Shown: one piece after another, positions 34,176-41,965 of the stretch
Position numbering within the stretch: position 1 is the first letter of the stretch
How the letters are laid out: each line of letters begins with the position of its first letter
Position numbers and translations under genes: made by a program
Source of the DNA: Oscillospiraceae bacterium
GTDB lineage: Bacteria; Bacillota; Clostridia; Oscillospirales; Oscillospiraceae
Direction: 5' to 3'
Assembly: GCA_910575815.1 (NCBI GenBank)
Contig: CAJTFN010000003.1
Span: 14,173-78,172 of the forward strand
Length of the DNA: 64,000 nucleotides
The notes under the pieces: generated by a model
Told to the model about the DNA's origin: nothing
Database searches by the model: none
The model's input: only the letters and a program-made list of their open reading frames with translations

Positions 34176-34215
34176 AAGATAGCCTCACGCCAGCGGCGTG
34201 GGGCTATCTTCTCTT
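34176..34215. terminator. Terminator at the end of the metabolic cluster
   Basis: The arms AAGATAGCCTCACGCC (34176-34191) and GGCGTGGGGCTATCTT (34195-34210) pair over 16 positions with one wobble, followed by CTCTT. The upstream AAAAA gives a U-tract for the convergent XRE gene, so it is probably bidirectional. Confidence 0.75.
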
Positions 34216-34543
34216 AGCGAGTACATTCAATCGCTTCATCTATGATTTTTAGAATATGCGGCATTTTTTCAGCCGGAACAGCTTTCAATTTCTGTATGAC
34301 ATATTCAAAGCTGTCTGGAGTCCTCCCAAACAATAAGGTGTCTGCGGAAAGATTGAGGGCCACGGCAAACGCCCGGATAGACTCAGAGGACAGGCCGGAA
34401 CGGCCACGTTCCACTTCCTGAATAAAGTTAGCACTATAACCAGACAATTTCGCCAAGTCCTCACGAGTCATTTTCTGGGCTGTCCGTTCGTTTTTGATTC
34501 TGGCTCCGATTTCTATATTGACGTCTTTCAATTTCCTAGCCAT
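34214..34543 (-). CDS. XRE-family regulator
   Basis: This is a 109-residue protein with HTH TREDLAKLSGYSANFIQEVE, followed by GRSGLSSESIRAFAVALNLS and DTLLFG. The C-terminal 40 residues (VPAEKMPHILKIIDEAIE) are helical. It is convergent with the metabolic cluster. On its minus strand, gtgGTGTAATGCTATGG gives a plausible ribosome site before ATG 34543. It is the third of five XRE genes between 24 and 36 kb. Confidence 0.75.
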   Translation of the reverse strand: MARKLKDVNIEIGARIKNERTAQKMTREDLAKLSGYSANFIQEVERGRSGLSSESIRAFAVALNLSADTLLFGRTPDSFEYVIQKLKAVPAEKMPHILKIIDEAIECTR

Positions 34544-34731
34544 AGCATTACACCACCTTTACAAGTAGTGTAACCCCGAATAGGCAAAAGGAAAATTCTT
34601 ACAAGTTTGTAATTTCGTCTATAGCAATACACCGAATTATATGATATACTGCCAGTAGTGACCCGTATGGGACGGTGACAGCACAAAGACAACAGCGGCA
34701 AAAAGAAGGGGCGAGATGACCGCTCGTGCGG

Positions 34732-34932
34732 TCATTCCTCACCCTCAATCTTAACAATATCTACCGCTGATTCAAGAAGTAAATTGATGATCTCGTTGCG
34801 GGAACGATTTGCGGTTTCTGCTAGGGCGTCCAACCGTTCAATCAATTCATCTCTCATACGGACAGACACGACCTTGTGTCCATCATCTCCCCTGCGGACA
34901 GATTTTTTCTTAATTTTGATCTCCTCTGCCAT
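34732..34932 (-). CDS. Ribbon-helix-helix (CopG/Arc-like) DNA-binding protein
   Basis: This is a 66-residue protein. The basic N-terminus (KIKKKSVRRGDD) precedes the strand KVVSVRMRDELIERLDAL and the helix pair ETANRSRNEIINLLLESAV, a classic RHH fold. It is found in many Clostridia ICEs, where it may act as a repressor or segregation/relaxosome accessory factor. It is divergent from the consensus promoter at 34964-34993, whose palindrome could be its operator. Confidence 0.7.
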   Translation of the reverse strand: MAEEIKIKKKSVRRGDDGHKVVSVRMRDELIERLDALAETANRSRNEIINLLLESAVDIVKIEGEE

Positions 34933-34963
34933 GCTGCCACCTCTCTTGTAGTTGTAGTTTAGC

Positions 34964-35013
34964 TTGACAGAGATAATTTTAATATATTATAATTATATAG
35001 TCTCAATAGACTA
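34964..35013 (+). promoter_or_regulatory. Consensus promoter with palindromic operator, no clear downstream gene
   Basis: TTGACA (34964-34969), an 18-bp spacer and TATAAT (34988-34993) face right. At the expected start lies TAGTCT-CAAT-AGACTA (34998-35013), a perfect 6-bp-arm palindrome. The gene-free stretch 34933-35230 contains only a ten-codon frame (GTG at 35136, after AAAGGAG, ending TAA) before the convergent XRE gene. It may drive a leader, a small RNA, or the remnant of a lost gene. Confidence 0.5.
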
Positions 35014-35230
35014 CTATTTTATAGTTTAAAAAGTTTCACCTGATTTCCGGCTGCTTAATGGTGATCTGTGCATGGCCCCGGCTGGGACCGCTTCACCCGT
35101 TCCAATAAGCTGTAAGTGTACAAAAGGAGTTTGATCGTGACAATGCCTGGATTGCGGCTGTTGCAATAAATAATAATTTTTATAGTGGTAGGGGGCACAC
35201 CAGCTTTTGCGTATCCATCTGCGCTCTTTC

Positions 35231-35548
35231 CTACTCTTGAAGCGGCTTTATCCGCTCCATTACACCGATAATTGCTTGCAGATCAGCTTCGTCCATAGTT
35301 TTTGCCCTTTTTAATAATTCCTGGATCAAGATAGGAGCTGTTTCCGTATCGTCAAAAAAGCCACGTACAGATACGCCTAAGTATTCACAAATGTACGGAA
35401 GCTCACTTAAAGATGGGAGTGTACGCCCAGAGGTAATAGAGTGAATGTAATTTTTCCCGTGCCCTAAATCCAGGCTCATCTGATACTCCGAAACATCTTT
35501 TTGCATACGAAGCTCTGTAATCCTGCTTCTTACAAACGCCTCAAACAC
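35231..35548 (-). CDS. XRE-family regulator
   Basis: This is a 105-residue protein. The HTH is divergent: RITELRMQKDVSEYQMSLDLG, then KNYIHSITSGRTLPSLSEL and EYLGVSVRGFFDD. This type (HxxGKNYIxSI with GRxxPS) is common in ICE-borne Cro/CI-like regulators of Clostridia. The C-terminus (KTMDEADLQAIIGVMERIKPL) is a helical tail. Its stop faces the end of the transcript from the 34964 promoter, so antisense interference is possible. Confidence 0.7.
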   Translation of the reverse strand: MFEAFVRSRITELRMQKDVSEYQMSLDLGHGKNYIHSITSGRTLPSLSELPYICEYLGVSVRGFFDDTETAPILIQELLKRAKTMDEADLQAIIGVMERIKPLQE

Positions 35549-35673
35549 TTGCTCACCCCTCTTCTAAAAACAAGTGTACATTGTTCGCAGTAGCCATAGT
35601 AACTCTGAAAAGAGGAATAACTTGTTGCAAATTCCGCTTTGTTGCGTTACAATGTTTTTGCAAAATAAAAAGA

Positions 35674-35696
35674 GCCGACAATATTGTGTCGGCCCT
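35674..35696 (-). terminator. Minus-strand terminator of the next XRE gene
   Basis: The arms GCCGACA (35674-35680) and TGTCGGC (35687-35693) form a 7-bp stem. On the minus strand the hairpin is followed by TCTTTTTATTTTG, a good U-tract. Confidence 0.65.
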
Positions 35697-36043
35697 TATA
35701 GATCCTCTTCAATACCGCCAAATTTCAGTATCCCTCGAATCAAGTCCTCTATTTCAATGAACTGCTGATCAGATAAAGGCTTCAATAAAGAAGAAATATG
35801 AAGGCAGTCAATATCAGATACTTGTCCAGTTAATAAGAAATCTGTACTGATACATAATGCTTTTGATACTTTAACTATACTTTCCGCCCGAATATTTTTT
35901 CTTCCAGTTTCAACACTTGCAAAAAACTGTTGAGTTAGTCCCGCTTTTTCGGCAGCCTGCTCTTGTGTCAAGCCAAGCTGATTTCTCCGACTAGCGATAC
36001 GCCGTCCTATTTCGATTGCAAGTGGACTTTTATTTTCTGCCAT
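35696..36043 (-). CDS. XRE-family regulator
   Basis: This is a 115-residue protein. It begins MAENKSPLAIEIGRRIASRR, and the HTH LTQEQAAEKAGLTQQFFASV is followed by ETGRKNIRAESIVKVSKAL and TDFLLTG. The C-terminal 40 residues, with SDQQFIEIEDLIRGIL, form a short dimerisation helix. It is divergent from the regulator block beginning at 36155 and may control it. The 110-bp region between them is AT-rich. Confidence 0.75.
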   Translation of the reverse strand: MAENKSPLAIEIGRRIASRRNQLGLTQEQAAEKAGLTQQFFASVETGRKNIRAESIVKVSKALCISTDFLLTGQVSDIDCLHISSLLKPLSDQQFIEIEDLIRGILKFGGIEEDL

Positions 36044-36154
36044 ACAGACACCTCTATCTATTTTTTAATAATAGAGGTTTTTTCATTCATCGTAAATTGC
36101 CGTTTGTTGTATTTTAACAACCAAAAAGCGTATCAGGAGGAATAGGGAGAGAAT

Positions 36155-36799
36155 ATGGAAAACACTTTTTTGACACGGAAGGCAAACGGCGAAAAGATTT
36201 TTATCTCTGGACTTCTGGAGGCTCCACCCTCCAACGAGGTTTTGAAGGAGCTTTTCCCATACAGCAGGAACAGCGCACCGTACATAACTCAGCTCGGCCT
36301 AAAGATTTTAAAGCTGCGCCTGGATGGGAAGGACAATGATGAAGCCGGAAAAGAGCTGAACCTCACACGGAATCAGGTGGAAGGCCGGTTCCAGAATATC
36401 AAAACTAAATTTGAGCGGGGTCCCATCCCGGATTATATCGAGTTGGACCACCCGGCGCTGCGGCGCCTTCGCGGCCTGGAGGTAACGTTCACGGATGGAT
36501 ACATGAAGCTGTCGGAGCTGCTGCGGGCTATGCCCTCCGATCAAGAACTAAAAGAGTTTGCCATTCTGCGTGGGAACGTCTCCGGTTTCGGAACCCAGCG
36601 AATGTTGAACCATGAGGACCTGATTTTGCTCCAGAAAAAACAGGCGGGGATGCGGAACGCGGGTATTGCCAGGGAGCTTGGCGTCCGGCCAGAATCTATT
36701 CGCAGCCGTTTAATGTGGATTCGAAATGTGCTAAAGCGGATGGGTGTTCAAATTGATCTGCCCGATCTATTTCCGTTTGAGGTGGGCGAAAATGCGTGA
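36155..36799 (+). CDS. Protein with two sigma-4/LuxR-like helix-turn-helix segments
   Basis: This is a 214-residue protein. A first HTH-like segment (about 46-85) runs LGLKILKLRLDGKDNDEAGK with NLTRNQVEGRFQNIK. A second (about 150-195) runs EDLILLQKKQAGMRNAGIAR with LGVRPESIRSRLMWIRN. The LxLrxxGxxxxEIAxxL..spxtVxxrl pattern is that of sigma-70 region 4 and LuxR C-terminal domains. No region 2 is present, so it is not a complete sigma factor. It starts a plus-strand block of five genes and overlaps the next start by 8 nt. Function unknown; probably transcriptional control of the ICE. Confidence 0.55.
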   Translation: MENTFLTRKANGEKIFISGLLEAPPSNEVLKELFPYSRNSAPYITQLGLKILKLRLDGKDNDEAGKELNLTRNQVEGRFQNIKTKFERGPIPDYIELDHPALRRLRGLEVTFTDGYMKLSELLRAMPSDQELKEFAILRGNVSGFGTQRMLNHEDLILLQKKQAGMRNAGIARELGVRPESIRSRLMWIRNVLKRMGVQIDLPDLFPFEVGENA

Positions 36800-37217
36800 T
36801 CGCCGAACAGAAGGGGCTCTTATGGTTGAAGAACGAGTCCTGCAAATCTTGACTGAACAGCAGCGTGAGGTATATCTGCTTCGCTAGGATGGCATGACCT
36901 GTAAGGAAATTGCCGAAAAAATAAATGCTCCGGCAAGCAGAGTCACCTCTTGCCTCAAACACGCAAAACGCAAGATAGCCGAATATGAAAGCTATCATGC
37001 TCCCGGCGCAAACAACGACGCCCCCTTGGACTTTCCCATGACGGCTGGCGAATTGCGGCTCGTGCTGGAGGGGCTGGATATTCTCAAACGGGACATGGAG
37101 AGTGACGTCCACAGGAGGCTCGGAACCGACTGGCAGGGATGCCTTCCCTATTCCTATCAAATCGCGGATGATTTGACGATTCGCCTGTTGGACGCTCTAC
37201 AAAAAAATGAAACGTAA
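36792..37217 (+). pseudogene. Sigma-70 region 4-like gene interrupted by an in-frame TAG
   Basis: The frame starts at ATG 36792 (MRDRRTEGALMVEERV) after GAGGTGGG and runs to 37217. It encodes LTEQQREVYLLR, then a TAG at 36885-36887, then DGMTCKEIAEKINAPASRV and CLKHAKRKI. Removing the stop gives a textbook sigma region 4, where the TAG position is normally Tyr (TAT/TAC). The rest of the frame is intact with normal codon use, so the change is recent or the codon is read through. A restart at ATG 36894 would lack the first helix. Confidence 0.6.
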
Positions 37218-37227
37218 GGAGCCCCTT

Positions 37228-38247
37228 ATGCAAAATCAGCAGAAGCCGGTAATTGGTCACTACGCCTTTCTTTACGCCTGCCAGTTTGGCCCATTCCGCT
37301 CCAAAGGAGCCAAGTACATCGCACAGATTCTGCGGCGGTATGCTGATAACAATTTTTCCGCAGGTGCTTCGGAATATAAGCGGTTTATTGAGGATTCTGC
37401 GGCGGAAAAGGGCCTCCGGCCAACCAGTTTTAGGCGGACCATTCAGCGGTATATAGAAAAGGGCTGGAGTCTGGATTATGCCAAGAGCTGGGAGACCTAT
37501 ACCGGCTGGAAACAGAATTTCCCACCTAAAACGAATACCGCAATCAGGCTCATCTGCGAGTCCTTCACAGCCTTTATGAAAAGCTGGGTTTTTACTGAGG
37601 GAAAGCAACGCTTCTATGTTCAGACGTCCATTGAAGAAGATCAGGAGGGGGAAAGCACGCCCTCATTGGAGCACGAATTTTTCTTAGACGAAATATCCTC
37701 GCATACCCACTATGCCACCTTCGACGATCCAGAGGAGCTTCGCACTTACGTGTGGTATCTCACATATCGGGTTCAAAAGGATTTTTACAACCTTTGTATA
37801 GAGAGCAAGGCTCTGGTGGATTGTCCATGGCAGGATTTTGTCCTTGGAATGCGCGGAAGCAAAGAGACTCGGGACTCCGCCGCATTTGTTTTGCGCAAAA
37901 CCATAGAGGAATTTCTAAGTCACGCCTATTTTAACTTTGACAAAAAGGAGCCAGAACTGCTTGACGACAGTGATGACCCGTTCGCAGGAACAGATACTAT
38001 GAACTGTGCAAAGCTGATTTCTTACGATGAAGGCTGTGGCCTGATAGATGCGATCCTTTTGCAGGCAGAGTTTGTCCAGTACCGACGCCAGCTGAACCAG
38101 GGCAAGGACTACTCCTGGGAACAATACATTGAAGAACTATTGCAGGACAAACAAATGTGGCGCGAGATAAAGTTGGCCTTTCTCGACGCCCTGGACCGAC
38201 TGGATTTCAGGGCAGTGTGGGAGTCAGAGGAATTACAGGGAGGATGA
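37228..38247 (+). CDS. Hypothetical protein in regulator block
   Basis: This is a 339-residue protein starting at MQNQQKPVIGHYAFLYAC, 7 nt after TAAGGAG; an ATG at 37207 has no ribosome site. It is acidic and Trp/Tyr-rich, mostly helical by appearance, with no motif I recognise. The stretch EEFLSHAYFNFDKKEPELLDD and the DYSWEQYIEELLQDK near the end are striking but unassigned. It follows the interrupted sigma-like gene and precedes the SLOG-sigma fusion, so it may belong to the same regulatory unit. Confidence 0.5.
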   Translation: MQNQQKPVIGHYAFLYACQFGPFRSKGAKYIAQILRRYADNNFSAGASEYKRFIEDSAAEKGLRPTSFRRTIQRYIEKGWSLDYAKSWETYTGWKQNFPPKTNTAIRLICESFTAFMKSWVFTEGKQRFYVQTSIEEDQEGESTPSLEHEFFLDEISSHTHYATFDDPEELRTYVWYLTYRVQKDFYNLCIESKALVDCPWQDFVLGMRGSKETRDSAAFVLRKTIEEFLSHAYFNFDKKEPELLDDSDDPFAGTDTMNCAKLISYDEGCGLIDAILLQAEFVQYRRQLNQGKDYSWEQYIEELLQDKQMWREIKLAFLDALDRLDFRAVWESEELQGG

Positions 38248-38301
38248 GAGCGTTCCGCTAAAACGCAGTACCTCCGTGCGGGGTAGAAAGGAAACGGTAA
38301 G

Positions 38302-39501
38302 ATGGCAGTATGTTCATTTGCAGGACACAAAGAAGTGTATGACGCTGATATGGCTTCCAAAATGCAGACGGAGGTTGACCGCCTTGTAAAAGAAAACGAT
38401 GCCGTTGAGTTTTTGGTCTACCCAGTCTACCCGTCCGGAATGCTCTCCTATTTTTTTCTGTTGGCGGCGCTCAAGGCCAGAACCCAATATCCGCAAAAGG
38501 TTACAATTACCTGTGTAATATACCATGGCCCGGAGGCGGAAATGTCTGGTGAAGATCTGACGTATTCTTACATGAGCGATAAAGTCATTACAATTGATCT
38601 GGAAAACACGAAAAAACGTGACCCCACCATAGGATACAAGCGGATGCTGAAATGGATTTCTCAAAACTCTACGCACCTTATCACATATTTCTACGATACA
38701 ATATACGACCCAGGAAATCATCTGGGAAAAATCCCGGAAACACTGGAGATTATCAGTCTAACGACACATGAAACAGAGACGGCCATCCTGGAGGCGGCGC
38801 AGCGTATGACAGAAAAAGAGCAGACTGCTTTTTTTAAACTGCACGAGGGCCGTACTATGAGCGCGGTCGGAGAAGCAACCGGCGTAGGAAGGGAACGTGT
38901 ACGGCAGCTCCTGAGCCATGGAAGCAGGGCAATCCACTTAGAACTGACCCGCAGGTATAATCGGGCGCTGGCTGCCAAGCGGACAGGCCCCCGCACTTGC
39001 GGCATTTTTGCCCTTGGGGAAGCCACCCGCGAATCGCTAACCCGCTTCAAGCACATCATGGAGTGTCTGGCATCCGCTTATATCGCCACGGATATTTTTA
39101 TTGAACAGTCCTACGTTTCCTCCGGCTTCTTATTTGTGCTGGAAAATTTACATATATCGTTAATGCTCTGCCAATGGAGCAATACAGCGATACACATTAC
39201 TGTGCTTATGGACAACGACTCTTTATCAGGGGATTGTGATGATATGGCCGTTATGGAAGCGGCCCTATGCCCACCCTGCCACGCCGTTGGATATGTAAAC
39301 CGTGTAGATAGCAGGGATGACTTCAACGTGATCGCCGATATGATTGAAAGAATGGACTTCTGCGTCTGTAATTTGTCCGCCACGCCTTATGGGGAAAAGA
39401 TAAAGCAATACGCAGCCCAAACAGGGCGGACGGTTCTGCTGGATATAAATACAATGGGGAACTCGACTGCTGGCAAACGTAAAAAGCCGCTTCTTTCTTG
39501 A
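38302..39501 (+). CDS. SLOG-like domain fused to a sigma-region-4-like helix-turn-helix
   Basis: This is a 399-residue protein after GAAAGGAAAC. Residues 1-150 start CSFAGHKEVYD, reminiscent of the SLOG (YpsA/DUF1273) opening 'TGHR', followed by YPVYPSGMLSYFFLLAALKA. Residues about 168-215 (TEKEQTAFFKLHEGRTMSAV ... GRERVRQLLSHGSRAI) form a sigma-4-like HTH. Residues about 255-390 form a second alpha/beta domain with DMIERMDFCVCNLSA and a final strand TVLLDIN, possibly another nucleotide-binding fold. A ligand-sensing DNA-binding protein is a reasonable inference. The fold calls are from motif reading only. Confidence 0.5.
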   Translation: MAVCSFAGHKEVYDADMASKMQTEVDRLVKENDAVEFLVYPVYPSGMLSYFFLLAALKARTQYPQKVTITCVIYHGPEAEMSGEDLTYSYMSDKVITIDLENTKKRDPTIGYKRMLKWISQNSTHLITYFYDTIYDPGNHLGKIPETLEIISLTTHETETAILEAAQRMTEKEQTAFFKLHEGRTMSAVGEATGVGRERVRQLLSHGSRAIHLELTRRYNRALAAKRTGPRTCGIFALGEATRESLTRFKHIMECLASAYIATDIFIEQSYVSSGFLFVLENLHISLMLCQWSNTAIHITVLMDNDSLSGDCDDMAVMEAALCPPCHAVGYVNRVDSRDDFNVIADMIERMDFCVCNLSATPYGEKIKQYAAQTGRTVLLDINTMGNSTAGKRKKPLLS

Positions 39502-39547
39502 AATAAGACGAAAAGCGGCAACTATATATGAAAGTGAGGAAACACGC

Positions 39548-40240
39548 ATGATAAGAAACCTGCTAGGGAGAAGGAGCCTAAGTGAAGAAGAGGTGGCCGA
39601 ATTAAAGGCAGCGCAAAAATACTCCCCGAAAAACGTTTCCCCTAACGATTTGCCCTTCGACCTCGTGGCGGAGCTTGGATCGGTCCAGCATGCGGAAATC
39701 ATAAGCCCTGGCGTCTATTTTCTGATCGTTGAGAAGGACTCGGAGCGGACAGAGGTATATGTGGTAACGGAGGATGCACCGGCCATTTCTGAAGAAGCCC
39801 GAAATTACGGACAGGATATCTCCGATTGTCCTGGCTTGCGGGTTTACCCACTCCACGAGAAAGGCAGTGGAAAGCACATCATAGATTTCGAGGTGTGCCG
39901 GTATCAGGTGAAATGCCATCTGCCTGTAGAGGGAATCACGGACTCTTTGCTTTCCCGCGCTCTTTATGGCATGGAAGAATACCCGGATTACTTCGGGACT
40001 TTTCCGGTTCCGTTCCATACTCCGAGAGGCAGTACGGTCCGTCATAAGGCGCTGTCGAACGGTGTGTACTGGCTGGAGACAGACCGCTGTGAGGAGATGC
40101 TGGCTGTTTGCTACCCAATTTGGGAAGCGGACATTTCAATCCCTGAACCTTACCGAAAACGCCGCCCGGCTGTAAAAAGGGCGGCGTTTTTGCGTGACAG
40201 GGAAAGGAGGAAAAGGTATCAAGGGGCGGGGCCAAACTAA
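39548..40240 (+). CDS. Hypothetical protein at the end of the regulator block
   Basis: This is a 230-residue protein. A basic start (MIRNLLGRRSLSEEEV) precedes an alpha/beta part with GVYFLIVEKDSERTEVYVV and HIIDFEVCRYQVKCHLP, then YGMEEYPDYFGTFPVPF and RHKALSNGVYWLETDRCEE. No family is recognised. The last 30 codons run through a perfect terminator hairpin (40156-40190), giving a basic tail KRRPAVKRAAFLRDRERRKR. The ancestral protein may therefore have ended earlier. It is followed by a second hairpin and parB. Confidence 0.45.
   Translation: MIRNLLGRRSLSEEEVAELKAAQKYSPKNVSPNDLPFDLVAELGSVQHAEIISPGVYFLIVEKDSERTEVYVVTEDAPAISEEARNYGQDISDCPGLRVYPLHEKGSGKHIIDFEVCRYQVKCHLPVEGITDSLLSRALYGMEEYPDYFGTFPVPFHTPRGSTVRHKALSNGVYWLETDRCEEMLAVCYPIWEADISIPEPYRKRRPAVKRAAFLRDRERRKRYQGAGPN
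40156..40192 (+). terminator. Terminator-like hairpin inside the end of a coding frame
   Basis: A perfect 12-bp stem AAAACGCCGCCC (40156-40167) and GGGCGGCGTTTT (40179-40190) with T-run TTTTT. It lies within the 3' end of the frame 39548-40240, about 50 nt before its stop. Confidence 0.6.
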
Positions 40241-40258
40241 GGTTTTGGCCCCGTTTGT
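40227..40258 (+). terminator. Terminator-like hairpin before parB
   Basis: The arms CGGGGCCAAA (40227-40236) and TTTGGCCCCG (40244-40253) form a 10-bp stem with loop CTAAGGT, followed by TTTGT. Confidence 0.55.
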
Positions 40259-40285
40259 ATTTGAAAAAGTAAGGAGGTCAAGCGA

Positions 40286-41785
40286 ATGGCAGAAGAAAAG
40301 AAAACGACCCCCGCCCCGGAGGAGCAGAGGCCGGAGCCTCCTGCGCCGGAAGCGCCGGGTGTCCCCACCCCGCCGGGGCCGGAGGTGCTGACCGTGGAGG
40401 AGCAGCTCATTTTGGAGCATGAAGGGCGGGCCGCCCTTTTTGAAATGGGCGAGGCGATCCCGGACGCCTCCGAACTTCCCGGCGTGACGATCCCGGACCC
40501 GCCCGCCCCGGAGCCGGAGGCCCAGGGGGTGATCTCCAGCATGGAGGGCCCCCCGGCCCCGGCGAACAAGGTGATCGACCTGTCGTCAGTCCGGGCGGGG
40601 GCCGGGCAGGAGCAGACGGACCCGGCCAAGGAGGGCGGGCAGGAGTGGGAGAAGCCCCAGGAGGCGGCGGAGCCACCCCGCCGTGGCCGCCGCCCCAAGA
40701 ACAAGGAGGCTCCGGCCCAGGGGGAGAAGCCCAAGCGCAAGGGCCGTCCGCCCAAAAGTGAGAAGCAGGCCCCCGGCGGGGGCGGCGCTGGCAAGACGGC
40801 CAAAACTCCCAGGCAGGGCAAGGCGGCCAGTCAGCCCGCCCCGGCGAAAGAGGAGGCCCCGCCCCCTCCCGCGCCCGCGCCGGAGGAGCAGACCCAGCCC
40901 AAGGACGCCTCCCGTGGGGAAAAGGAGGAGATCGTCTATCTGGACCTGGACCAGCTCCACCCGTTCCAGAACCACCCGTTCGGCGTCCGGGACGATAATG
41001 AGATGAAAGGGCTTGTGTCGTCTGTGCAGGCAGGCGGCGTCCACCAGCCCGCCCTGGTTCGTCCCCGTGAGGGCGGGGGCTATGAGATCATAGCGGGCCA
41101 TAGGCGGCAGCGGGCAAGCGAGCTGGCGGGCTACAAAAATATGCCCTGTATCGTCCGCAACATGACGGATGATGAAGCGGTCCTTGCCATGACAGACGAC
41201 AACCTGCGCCACCGTGAAACGATCCGGCCCAGCGAAAAGGCGGCAGCCTTGAAGCAGCAGTATGAGGCCATCAAGCACCAGGGGACGCGGGGCGACGGCG
41301 CGGACCTGGGCAAGCTGTCTCTGGACAAAGTGGGTGAGCGCAACGGCATGAGTGGAAAGACGGTCCAGCGGTACATTTATCTGAATGACCTTGTGCCGGA
41401 GCTGAAACAGTTTATGGACGGCGGAAAGCTGTCGTTCACTCCCGCCGTGGAGATTTCCCGTATCAGGCCGGAACATCAGAAGTATATCGCCGTGTCCATT
41501 GAGGGGCAGCAGTCGTCCCCCTCCAAGGCCCAGGCCAAGAAGCTACGGGAGATGGACGAGAAGAACCAGCTCAACCCGGACGTGATCGACGCGGTGTTGA
41601 GCCAGGAGAAGAAAAAGGAGGATTTCGACGTGATCATCAGCTCTGCGGAATTGGCCCAGTATTTTGGCAAGGACAAGACGCCCCGTGAGATGAAGGACCA
41701 GATCATGGCCCTGTTGGGGGAGTGGAAAGAGAAGCAGCCCCCGGAGCTGGGCAAGGGGGAGAAAAAGACGGATAGGGAGAAGTAA
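40286..41785 (+). CDS. parB: ParB/Spo0J-family protein with AT-hook-like N-terminal extension
   Basis: This is a 499-residue protein. Residues 1-210 are disordered, Pro/Glu-rich, with AT-hook-like basic patches (RRGRRPKNK and KRKGRPPKS). From about residue 214 the ParB nuclease-like/CTP-binding domain begins: VYLDLDQLHPFQNHPF, IIAGHRRQRASELAG and TDDNLRHRETI. A helix-turn-helix follows (LDKVGERNGMSGKTVQRYI). Tn1549-like elements usually carry a ParA/ParB pair for stable inheritance of the excised circle. No parA is present in the window, so this copy may act alone or with one elsewhere. A strong terminator follows. Confidence 0.85.
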   Translation: MAEEKKTTPAPEEQRPEPPAPEAPGVPTPPGPEVLTVEEQLILEHEGRAALFEMGEAIPDASELPGVTIPDPPAPEPEAQGVISSMEGPPAPANKVIDLSSVRAGAGQEQTDPAKEGGQEWEKPQEAAEPPRRGRRPKNKEAPAQGEKPKRKGRPPKSEKQAPGGGGAGKTAKTPRQGKAASQPAPAKEEAPPPPAPAPEEQTQPKDASRGEKEEIVYLDLDQLHPFQNHPFGVRDDNEMKGLVSSVQAGGVHQPALVRPREGGGYEIIAGHRRQRASELAGYKNMPCIVRNMTDDEAVLAMTDDNLRHRETIRPSEKAAALKQQYEAIKHQGTRGDGADLGKLSLDKVGERNGMSGKTVQRYIYLNDLVPELKQFMDGGKLSFTPAVEISRIRPEHQKYIAVSIEGQQSSPSKAQAKKLREMDEKNQLNPDVIDAVLSQEKKKEDFDVIISSAELAQYFGKDKTPREMKDQIMALLGEWKEKQPPELGKGEKKTDREK

Positions 41786-41789
41786 GCGG

Positions 41790-41818
41790 AAGCTCTGGAC
41801 ACGGTGTCCAGAGCTTTT
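41790..41818 (+). terminator. Intrinsic terminator of parB
   Basis: A perfect 12-bp stem AAGCTCTGGACA (41790-41801) and TGTCCAGAGCTT (41805-41816) with loop CGG and a following TT. Confidence 0.75.
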
Positions 41819-41835
41819 CCCGTCCCCCGCCGGGG

Positions 41836-41918
41836 TCCCCGCGCGAGCCCAGCGGAGCGGGTCGCGTGGGGAGAGGAGGAGCAAGGGAGCGAACGGAGTT
41901 TTCGCCGCAAGCGGAAAC
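41836..41918. repeat. Two-hairpin structured element, copy B (counterpart at 7162-7245)
   Basis: Hairpin 1: TCCCC-G-CGCGA-(G)-CCC (41836-41850) pairs with GGG-TCGCG-T-GGGGA (41859-41872), loop AGCGGAGC. Hairpin 2: GTTTTCGC (41898-41905) pairs with GCGGAAAC (41911-41918), loop CGCAA. Compared with copy A, the outer stem TCCCCG/TGGGGA, the loop and the linker GAGAGGAGGAGCAAGGGA are conserved, while inner stem bases change in pairs. It belongs to the gene-free stretch 41786-42233. Confidence 0.6.
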
Positions 41919-41965
41919 GGAGGAGAGCGGACTTTGCGACGACGAGAAAAGGGCTCTGCTGGATT

